Source: an uncultured Eubacteriales bacterium
GTDB lineage: Bacteria > Bacillota > Clostridia > Oscillospirales > Acutalibacteraceae
Length of the DNA: 6,380 bases
Assembly (NCBI GenBank): GCA_900322105.1
Contig: ONYV01000091.1
Coordinates: 1-6,380, forward strand
Direction of reading: 5' to 3'
A program made the position numbers and the translations under genes. Shown piece by piece: positions 1-6,230 of this stretch. The notes beneath the pieces were generated by a model. It was not told the origin of the DNA. It made no database searches and worked only from the letters and a program-made list of their open reading frames with translations. Each line of letters opens with the position of its first letter. Positions within the stretch are counted from its first letter, which is position 1.

Positions 1-838
1 AGTACGATACCCAGCGTACTCAATTCAAATGTAGTTACGGCATCCTGCGCGCTTGCCTTTTTACGGAGCGCATCGTTTGTCAGCGCAACACCGCCTCTTT
101 CGTAGATCTCACGGTTGACATCCTGGAAGATCGAGGCAGGCTTCACATTGTCCACATTTACATTATTGAAGCCGTTTTCGTCTGTGACCGCCATCAGGAT
201 CATATCTTTAATAGAAAGGAAGTCAAGACCTGCGATCTGTCCGCCTGAAAGAGCCTCTACGATCGGATACAGCTCACGGATGTTGTCCTCATCAAAGAAT
301 TCGGACTGATCTCTTTCAAAGAATTCAAGAAGTGTACCGTCACCGTATTCTGTCTTTTCAAGGTAATCATGGGCAACAATATCTTCTGATGCCTTGCTGC
401 CCTTGACCATCGTTGTCTGGGCGCTGATCAGCTTCGTTGCTGCTTCTGCAATTTCTTCTTTGGACGATTTTTCGTCTACGCTGATGTTTTTTACACTATC
501 AACGTCTGTCTTTGCAACTTTGTCTGCGGTATCGACAGCATTGTCATAGTTCAAAAGGATCTCATTGAATGCGCCCCACTTGTCACGAATTTTCTTGGCA
601 TCGTCATTGTACCTTTTGTCAAGCTCATCGTTGATCTCAGAGGGTGTCATATTCGGATGTTCCTTTTTGATGTTCTCTGTCAGAGTTTCAAGGTCTGACG
701 CAAGGAATCTGTCGAGCCATGTGTTGTCTGCGGAGTCAGCGGACTTTGTCAGCTCTGTTTCCATAAGCTGCACTGCCTGTCCGTTGCCCTGCATCAGAAG
801 GGTCAGGATATCGCAGTGATTCTTCTTTTCTTCCGCGG
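1..838 (-). pseudogene. Copy C, 3' part: helical middle region in shifted frame, cut by the window edge
   Basis: From about 836 down to the window edge the paralog continues in a different frame from its 5' part, beginning AEEKKNHCDILTLL, with no stop codon over about 278 codons. It contains the conserved TWLDRFLA, NMTPSEIN, NYDNAVDTA, AHDYLEKTEYGDGTLLEFF and LYPIVEALSGGQ blocks (LSGGQ codons at 237-251) and breaks off at the first central hydrophobic segment. There is no start codon with a ribosome binding site near its beginning, so it would not be translated alone. Restoring about 67 bp, as in copy B, rejoins it to the 5' part. The sequence from 1 to 120 matches copy A 4843-4962 with about 12 mismatches by hand count, closer than to B. 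Confidence 0.85.
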
Positions 839-1390
839 CTTTCCGCCTGTGTCATCATCTGTCAGCTTATTCAGCAGCTTTCTGTAATAATCCGCACGCT
901 TGTAGTTGGTGGAATCCTTCGGCTTTTTAAGGTTCTCACGGTATTCCTTCAGCGTTGCGATAAACCGATCGACAAAAGGCTTGATCTGCGTATCCAAGTG
1001 GTTGTCCATGAGTTTTTCATAATCCTGGAAGCTGTAACCGCCGTTCATGTTCATAACGGCAAGGTCTGTGATCGCATCACCTGCGTCTTCGGTTGTCTTG
1101 TAGCCGAGATAGACGATCTTCTGGTTAGGACCTTCTTTCAGGATACTTTTTGAGCCTGCGTCCTTGTTGAGATCAGCGTATTTTCCACTGTCGTCTGTCA
1201 GAATGGTGAAGCCTTCCGCCAAAAGCTCTTTGGCGGCTTCCTCAGAGGTTTCGCCCATTCCGACCTTTACTTCACTGATATAAGTCTTTTTTTCGCTTTC
1301 TGCCGCTGATGCAGCGACCTGCGCAGGTGTGAGGAACGTCATCGTCAGACAAAGCAATATCGAAATCGTAATTGTGATGATTCTGTTCAT
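803..1390 (-). pseudogene. Copy C, 5' part: signal peptide and N-terminal domain, ends in a frameshift
   Basis: This is the first 195 residues of the third paralog; the family is not recognised by name. It starts at ATG 1388-1390, giving MNRIITIT, which matches MKRIVTII of copy B. An AGGAA site lies 8 bases upstream. The in-frame ATG at 1399 directly abuts that site and is less likely. Residues 1 to about 31 form a signal peptide (MNRI basic end, hydrophobic core, cleavage likely after AASA). Residues ~36-115 form a domain with the pattern ISEVKVGMGETSEEA, ADLNKDAG, KIVYLGYKTT, AITDLAVMNM, reminiscent of MABP-type beta-prism domains (inference). A helical, charged stretch up to TDDDTGGK follows. 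Then the frame changes and about ten unrelated residues (RKKRRITAIS) precede a stop. The correct reading resumes one frame over, so this is the 5' half of a broken gene or an assembly error. Confidence 0.85.
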
Positions 1391-1398
1391 GAGCGTCA

Positions 1399-1403
1399 TT
1401 CCT
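1399..1403 (-). promoter_or_regulatory. Ribosome binding site of copy C
   Basis: On the minus strand AGGAA lies 8 bases before ATG 1388-1390. It decides the start: the alternative in-frame ATG at 1397-1399 touches this site and has no usable spacing. The resulting N-terminus also aligns with copy B. Confidence 0.65.
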
Positions 1404-1431
1404 ATCTGTTTATTGTTATATTGTGATTCGT

Positions 1432-3573
1432 TTATGCTTTTGGAGATGTGCTTTTTTTCTTTTTACCTGTAACCAACATGATAATGGCTGCGGCACCGCA
1501 TCCTACGACTAATCCGATCACAGCGCCAAGTGCGATCATGCTGCCTGAGAATACCGAACCAGCCACTGCAGACTTACCGACTGCATCTGCCACATTTTGG
1601 ACAGGAGTGGTATCATGCTTGTAGTATACATATGTACCCTTATTCGGGTCATTGTAACAATAATATTTGCTTGTGAGATTAAACGCCGGTACTTGTCCAA
1701 AACGGTGGATACCTGTGCTGTAACCGTCCGGCAAAGTATCACCCGACTGCATTTTCAGAGAATCCGCAAGGATGGGTTTGCCGTATGCATTTTTAATGCT
1801 GTAAAGCGACAGCCACTGCTTGCCGACATCGCCGTTGAGGTCGTTGCAGTTTTTCAGGATCTTGTAATTATTCTTTGCAAAATCGTTGTCGCCTTTGGGT
1901 CTGTTACAGGGAACCGTCTTATACATAACGGGCATTTTTCCCATACTCTCTTTCTCGCCCTTTTCATTGATGATCTCTATTTCGACCTCGTGCATCATAT
2001 ATTTCGGAACGGGCGCAAACGTCACTTTATACTCTGCAATCAATTCCGTAATGGTAGTGTATAAGGTAATACCTTCCATTATTGCGCCGATAACGGACAA
2101 TCCTCCCATCAGTAAATCGGAGATCCTCGATTTGCTGGCAAGCTGTCTTGCCGCCTGCTGATATTCAGGAGAATTCTTGTAATTTCTGAGACTGGCTTCT
2201 GCAGCATTATCCTCTATTATGAGCGAATCTTTTTCGCTTATGATCGAATCATCAATTAAATTGAAGCTTTCAGATCTGGATAGTATACGGACGCTTTGCG
2301 CTCTGGACTGAGCATTTGAAATAGCTCCTTCCAGTTCGTGCAAACGTGTAAATACTTGAGAACTTTTGAATCTTTCCAACTCTATCGCAGAGCAGTACGC
2401 TGCAGTTCCCGTAACTATCGCCCCGATCGTCAGAATGTTTTGCAGTTCGCCCAGCACCATCATCGTAGCCAGTAAGTCCAGATCAAAAGCCTCAGCCGTT
2501 GTTCCTTTTGTGACCGCAAAGCCGCCTACATCATATATTTCACGATTGGTACCCTGAAAGATCGACGCAGCAGGAACATTGTCAATCTTCACAGCCTTGT
2601 AGCCATTTTCATCTGTGATCGCCATCAGGATCATATCTTTGATCGAGAGAAAATCAAGACCTGCGATCTGTCCGCCTGAGAGCGCTTCTACGATCGGATA
2701 CAGTTCACGAATGGTGTCTTCATCGTTAAACTCCGACGAATCCTTTTCAAAGAAATCGAGCAATGAAGCGTCTTCAAATTCAACAGAGCCAAGATATTCG
2801 TGAACGACAATATCTTCTGCCGCCAAACCGCCTTTGAGCATCGTTGACTGAGCTTCAAACTTCTGATCAAGAGCTTCCTTCGTTTCTTCTGCGGTCGGAT
2901 TATCACTCACAGCGATCTCTTTTTGATCTTTCTTCTCGTCCTGCAGCACTTCCTCTGCATTTGATACGGCATTATCATAGTTCAGAAGGACCTCATTGAA
3001 AGTGCCCCACTTGTCAAGGATCTTCTTGGCATCGTCATTATACCTTTTGTCCAGCTCTGCATTGATATCGGTAGGCGTCAGATTGGGATTTTCCTTTTTA
3101 ACTTCCTCTGTCAGATCGTTAAGACTTGTTTTAAGAAATCTGTCGAGCCATGTATTATCTGCGGAGTCGGCTGCTTTAGCCAGCGTTGTTTCCAAGAGCT
3201 GTACTGCCTGTCCGTTACCCTGCATCAAGAGAGTCACAATATCGCAGTGGTTCTTCTTTTCTTCCGCTGACAATTGATTGTAAGCGGCATCACCCATTTC
3301 ATACTTTGTCTTATTGAGAAGCAAATCGCCCAGCGGTTTTCCGCCTGTATCGTCATCCGTCAGCTTGTTGAGCATCGATCTGTAATAATCTGCACGTATG
3401 TAGTTGATAGAATTCTTTGGTTTCTTGAGATTATCACGATACTCCGTCAGCGTTGCAAGAAATCTGTTGATAAAGGGCTTGATCTGAGTTTCTGCCTGCG
3501 CCTGCATGATGAGCTGATAGTCAATGAACGTGTACTCTCCGTACATATTCATGACAGCAAGGTCTGTGATCGC
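1432..3573 (-). pseudogene. Copy B, 3' part: bulk of the membrane-anchored surface protein after the nonsense codon
   Basis: This continues the same frame directly after the TAA, starting AITDLAVMNMYGEYTF. The first ATG (3550-3552) has no ribosome binding site, so this is not a separate gene. In full-length numbering (818 codons): ~113-370 is a mostly helical, charged region with NHCDI at 213 and the invariant LSGGQIAGLDF core at ~403; ~481-502 is a hydrophobic segment; ~504-588 is a polar loop, almost unlike that of copy A except for a short acidic LI-I-D patch; ~591-614 is a second hydrophobic segment; ~618-772 is a conserved C-terminal domain (NDLNGDVGKQWLSLYS, ADSLKMQSG, YYCYND, GTYVYYKHD); ~778-806 is a transmembrane helix; then KKKKSTSPKA. 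With a cleaved signal peptide, this predicts two extracytoplasmic parts, an internal loop and a short basic cytoplasmic tail. There is no LPxTG motif. Function is unknown; a surface or envelope role is inferred. Confidence 0.87.
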
Positions 3574-3888
3574 TTAACTTGCATTTTCTGTTGTCTTATA
3601 GCCAAAATATACGATCTTTTGGTTAGGACCTGCTTTCAGCGCATTTTTCGTGCCTGCGCCCTTGTTCAGATCGGCATAATCTCCCTTGTCGTCCTTCAGG
3701 ATAGTGTAGCCTTCCGCCAAAAGCTCTTTGGAGGCTTCTTCGGAGGTTTCACCCATTCCGATCTTAACTTCGCTGACATAGGTTTTTTTAGTATTTTCTG
3801 CCGCCCTTGCTGCGATCTGTGCCGGAACAAGTATCAGCATTGTTACGCATAACATTACCGATGTGATGATCGTTACGATTCTTTTCAT
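3574..3888 (-). pseudogene. Copy B, 5' part: signal peptide and N-terminal domain up to an in-frame TAA
   Basis: These are the first 104 residues of the middle paralog. The ATG at 3886-3888 is preceded by GGGAGGAA, with GGAGG 7 bases away; the longer in-frame start at 3918 would overlap the stop of copy A and has no such site. Residues 1 to about 29 are a signal peptide (MKRIVTIITSVMLCVTM, cleavage likely after AARA). Residues ~34-104 carry YVSEVKIGMGETSEEA, ADLNKGAG and KIVYFGYKTTENAS, closely matching copy C. Codon 105 is TAA where copy C has the Asp of GDAITDLAV. The same frame then continues without interruption for 713 more codons. As assembled, the product would be only a secreted ~75-residue domain fragment. 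Either the gene is dead or the stop is a consensus error. Confidence 0.85.
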
Positions 3889-3893
3889 CACGA

Positions 3894-3901
3894 TTCCTCC
3901 C
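3894..3901 (-). promoter_or_regulatory. Strong Shine-Dalgarno site of copy B
   Basis: GGGAGGAA on the minus strand, with its GGAGG core 7 bases from ATG 3886-3888. It sits in the 26-bp gap after the stop of copy A and fixes the start of copy B. It supports a Gram-positive style of translation initiation for the array. Confidence 0.75.
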
Positions 3902-3914
3902 GTCTGTGAGATGA

Positions 3915-5665
3915 TCATGCCGCTGCAGCCGTCTTTTTCTTCTTTTTACCTGCTGCCGTCATGATAATTGCTGTAACAGCGCCTCCTGCGATCAATCCGA
4001 GGACTGCGCCGAGCGCGATAGAACCGCCTGAAAATACCGAGCCTGTCGCTGTCAGATCCTTGACAAAGGCGTTATCGTGCTTGTAGTAAACATACGTGCC
4101 TTCGTTCGGGTCATTGTAGCAGTAGTACAAGCTGGTAAGGTTGAATGCTGCTTTTTCTCCGAAACGGTGGACACCTGTGGTATAGCCATCAGGCGAGCTT
4201 TTTCCGGACTGCATTTTCAGCGAATCGGCAAGGATCGGCGCACCGTTTACATACTTGACGCTGTAAAGTGAGAGCCACTGTTTGCCGACATCGCCGTTAA
4301 GGTCGTTGCGGTCTTTGAGTATCTCAAAGTTTTTCTTTTCTACGTCACTGCTGCCCTGTTTTCTGTTGCAGGAAACGGCCTTATAATAAGCGGTCTGGTT
4401 CCGGATCATGATCGTTTCGCCTATTTCATTCTTAGCAGTGATATCGGCTTCCTCAACGATGTACTTCGGGATGGGTGAGAAATTGACTTTGTAGTATTCC
4501 ATCATCTCGGTGATGGTGGTGTAGATGGAATAACCTGCTAAGATCGCTGCCGCAAGTGAAAGACCTGCGGTAAGATATTTACAAACACTTGATTTTGCGC
4601 CCAATTCAATATTTGCGACATCGTTTGCTGTTTCAGGGCGCGGTTCCATTCTATTGATATCTATAATAAGATCGTCTTCAGAGACCAAATCTATATATCC
4701 GTTGTCTGATGTAACATCGCTGCTTATACTTTCAGCGATCATGTTCACCGTATCCTGTGTGTTACCGGCTGCTTTTGTCAAATATGAATAGACAATCCCT
4801 GAAGCGGCTGCCGCAACACCTGTCAGTGCCGTTGTAGCCCAAAGTGTAATACCCAGCATACTCAATTCAAATGTCTTTACTGCATCCTGTGCGCTTGCTT
4901 TTTTACGGAGCGCATCGTTTGTCAGCGCAACGCCGCCTCTTTCATAGATCTCACGGTTGACGCCCTGGAAGATCGAAGCAGACGGCACTTTCTCTGCACT
5001 TGCTGTATCATAGCCCTTTTTATTTGTGATTGCCATCATGATCATATCTTTGATCGAAAGGAAATCAAGACCTGCGATCTGTCCGCCGGAAAGAGCTTCG
5101 ACGATCGGGTACAGCTCACGGATGATCTCTTCGTCAAAAAATTCAGACTGATCTCTTTCAAAAAACTCTAATAATGTGCCGTCACCATATTCTGTCTTTT
5201 CAAGATAGTCATGGGCAACGATATCTTCTGCTGCCTTGCCGCCCTTGACCATAGTTGTCTGAGCATTGATCAGTTTAACAGCGGCGTCCGTGATCTCCTG
5301 TTTGGTTGAATCTTTATCTAATTTCAGATCTTTGATATCCTCATTATCTGAATCTGCAACTTCGTTTGCCGTATCGACAGCATTATCGTAATTCAGCAGG
5401 ATCTCATTAAATGCGCCCCACTTGTCACGGATCTTCTTGGCGTCGTCAAAATACTTTTTGTCAAGCTCCTCGTCGATCTCAGAGGGTGTCATATTCGGAT
5501 TTTCCTTTTTGATATCTTCTTTCAGAGCTTCAAGATCCGTTGCAAGGAATCTGTCAAGCCATGTGTTATTGGCGTTATCGGCAGCTTTTGTCAGCAGTGT
5601 TTCCATGTGCTGTACTGCCTGACCGTTGCCCTGCATCAGAAGTGTGATAATATCGCAGTGATTCT
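3915..5665 (-). CDS. Copy A: C-terminal ~582 residues of the tandem surface protein, 5' end lost at a contig junction
   Basis: This is the transcriptionally first paralog. Native sequence begins at NHCDI (5661-5663), equivalent to residue 213 of copy B, so the signal peptide and N-terminal domain are missing. The open frame continues upstream for about 71 more codons to an ATG at 5876, but those codons come from unrelated DNA and should not be annotated. Counting from NHC: an acidic helical region with LYPIVEALSGGQIAGLDF (LSGGQ at 5079-5093); a first hydrophobic segment ~269-295 (4779-4859); a polar variable loop ~296-359; a second hydrophobic segment ~360-381 (4521-4586); a conserved C-terminal domain ~391-529 with NDLNGDVGKQWLSLYS and YYCYNDPNEGTYVYYKHD; a transmembrane helix ~542-569 (3957-4040); and a KKKKKTAAAA tail. 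Stop TGA at 3915-3917. Within what is present the frame is intact, unlike B and C. Family not recognised. Confidence 0.88.
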
Positions 5666-5702
5666 GATCAAATATGAAAAGGAAGGTAACGCGCGTGTTT
5701 AA
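5664..5702 (+). CDS. Last codons of an upstream gene, possibly a PP2C-type phosphatase (fragment)
   Basis: Immediately after homology to copy A ends, the plus strand reads LIKYEKEGNARV and then TAA (5700-5702), overlapping the kinase start that follows by 8 bases. The ending LIKYE is what PP2C phosphatases of the PrpC/Stp1 type often have after their DNITVV motif, and in Bacillota such a gene commonly lies just before and overlaps the Ser/Thr kinase gene. Only 12 codons are present, so the assignment rests mostly on the neighbour and is tentative. The DNITVV motif itself is not in the window. Confidence 0.35.
   Translation: MIKYEKEGNARV
5681..5686 (+). promoter_or_regulatory. Ribosome binding site for the kinase fragment
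   Basis: GGAAGG lies 8 bases before GTG 5695-5697, inside the end of the preceding reading frame. It selects the GTG over the upstream ATG at 5674. Confidence 0.5.
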
Positions 5703-5757
5703 CCTTGGAGATATAATTGACGGGAGATATGAAATAAAGGCGAAGGTCGGCCAGGGC
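5695..5757 (+). CDS. N-terminus of a PrkC-type Ser/Thr protein kinase (fragment)
   Basis: From GTG 5695 the sequence reads VFNLGDIIDGRYEIKAKVGQG. The pattern G-x-IIDGRYEI-x-x-x-(V/I)-G-x-G is the standard beginning of bacterial Hanks-type kinases, in which GQG opens the ATP-binding glycine loop and is normally followed by GM-x-x-VY. Here it changes to EAVYDAARRAKN, which does not fit a kinase, so the gene is cut at about 5757. GTG is preferred over the in-frame ATG at 5674 because GGAAGG (5681-5686) is 8 bases upstream of it, while the ATG has no such site. In Bacillota these kinases are membrane-anchored and sense cell-wall fragments through PASTA domains. None of that part is present here. 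Confidence 0.6.
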
Positions 5758-5860
5758 GAGGCGGTGTACGATGCGGCGAGAAGGGCGAAGAATGTCGCGA
5801 CGGCCCAGTGGACGAGGTCGAACCAGAAGGGCGGGCGTCGCCGCCAAAACGCATGGCCGA
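5757..5860 (-). other. Short high-GC insert, possible scrap of a membrane protein gene
   Basis: About 100 bp are clearly richer in G and C than the DNA on either side. On the minus strand they read approximately LGHAFWRRRPPFWFDLVH followed by WAVATFFALLAASYTASP: a basic, aromatic stretch and then a hydrophobic segment, as at the first transmembrane helix of an integral membrane protein. Plus-strand readings look less protein-like. Neither end is a natural gene boundary. The left end interrupts the kinase glycine loop, and the right end interrupts the TetR-like domain before its DNA-binding part. I do not recognise the protein. The limits are accurate to about 10 bp. Confidence 0.45.
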
Positions 5861-6230
5861 GGCTCTGGACATCCACTTTGAGGTAATCAGACAGAATCCC
5901 CGGTTACCACTGTTCATGATTAGAGAAGTCGCTTCACGACCAGAGCGTTTTGCCGTTATAAAGAACATTATAAGCACCTTTGCCGGTAATGTACTTATCA
6001 CCATGCAAAAGGATATCGATCAGGCTGTATCTGACGGCGAGATAAGCCCTATAGATGCTACTACCCTACTGCTTGACATGATTTCTCTCAATGCGTTCCC
6101 ATTCATTGTCAAGCCAGTTTTTGAAGCTGCAACAGGACTCAACTTAAATGACGATAGCAAATTTTGGGACCTAAGGAAGAAAGAAAACATAGAACTAATA
6201 ATGCGACGACTAACACCATCACAAGCATGA
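5856..6230 (+). CDS. TetR/AcrR-family transcriptional regulator, C-terminal domain only (5' truncated)
   Basis: The frame reads about 124 residues, from ALDIHFEVIRQNPRLPLF to RRLTPSQA, ending at TGA 6228-6230. The all-helical sequence with HFEVIRQNPRLPLFMIREV and the long following helices fits the ligand-binding and dimerisation half of Bacteroidota TetR regulators, which are about 200 residues long. The N-terminal helix-turn-helix (roughly the first 70-80 residues) is absent. The frame is open upstream to an ATG at 5808, but that part is in the high-GC insert and is not native. The stop overlaps the start of a TolC-family gene, which suggests the intact gene represses its own efflux operon (inference from layout). 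The exact native start is uncertain by about 10 bp. Confidence 0.75.
   Translation, partial: AEALDIHFEVIRQNPRLPLFMIREVASRPERFAVIKNIISTFAGNVLITMQKDIDQAVSDGEISPIDATTLLLDMISLNAFPFIVKPVFEAATGLNLNDDSKFWDLRKKENIELIMRRLTPSQA

Larger units (their letters stand above)
1..5665 (-). repeat. Tandem array of three paralogous surface-protein genes (copies A, B, C)
   Basis: Three copies of the same gene lie head to tail on the minus strand: A (5665 to 3915), B (3888 to 1432) and C (1390 to beyond the left edge). The stretch from NHCDI to the hydrophobic middle region is present in all three and aligns almost without gaps; LYPIVEALSGGQIAGLDF is identical in every copy. A and B also share the whole C-terminal domain, and B and C share the signal peptide and N-terminal domain. 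By eye, A and C resemble each other more than either resembles B in the middle region, although B lies between them. Gaps of 26 and 41 bp with no hairpin terminator suggest a single transcript. The array may continue past the left edge. Confidence 0.93.

Noticed and set aside
237..251. LSGGQ motif, like the ABC-transporter signature (also at 2668-2682 and 5079-5093)
   Set aside because: There is no Walker A, Walker B or other ATPase motif at the right distances, and the protein is secreted and membrane-anchored. The match is coincidental.
1391..1431. Possible terminator or promoter between copies B and C
   Set aside because: The 41 bp are AT-rich but show no convincing hairpin with a T run and no clear -35/-10 pair; only the ribosome binding site is supported.
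3550..3552. Separate gene starting at the first ATG after the stop in copy B
   Set aside because: It has no Shine-Dalgarno site, and the sequence before it (AITDLAV) is already homologous to copy C, so it is the continuation of one broken gene.
3274..3852. Long plus-strand open frame of 192 codons opposite copy B
   Set aside because: The minus strand is supported by paralog conservation. This frame and others such as 1597-2064 and 2996-3277 are antisense shadows without ribosome binding sites.
5808..5855. Upstream start of the TetR-like frame (MDEVEPEG...)
   Set aside because: It lies in the high-GC insert, does not look like a TetR helix-turn-helix, and the true N-terminal domain is missing.
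5664..5860. Natural horizontal insertion of foreign genes beside the array
   Set aside because: The pieces are sub-gene fragments joined in mid-codon context with no transposase, integrase, inverted repeats or attachment site; a technical chimera explains them better.
5666..5876. N-terminal extension of copy A (about 71 codons starting at an ATG at 5876)
   Set aside because: The codons have no counterpart in copies B or C and overlap the kinase and high-GC pieces on the other strand. The open frame is an accident of the joins.
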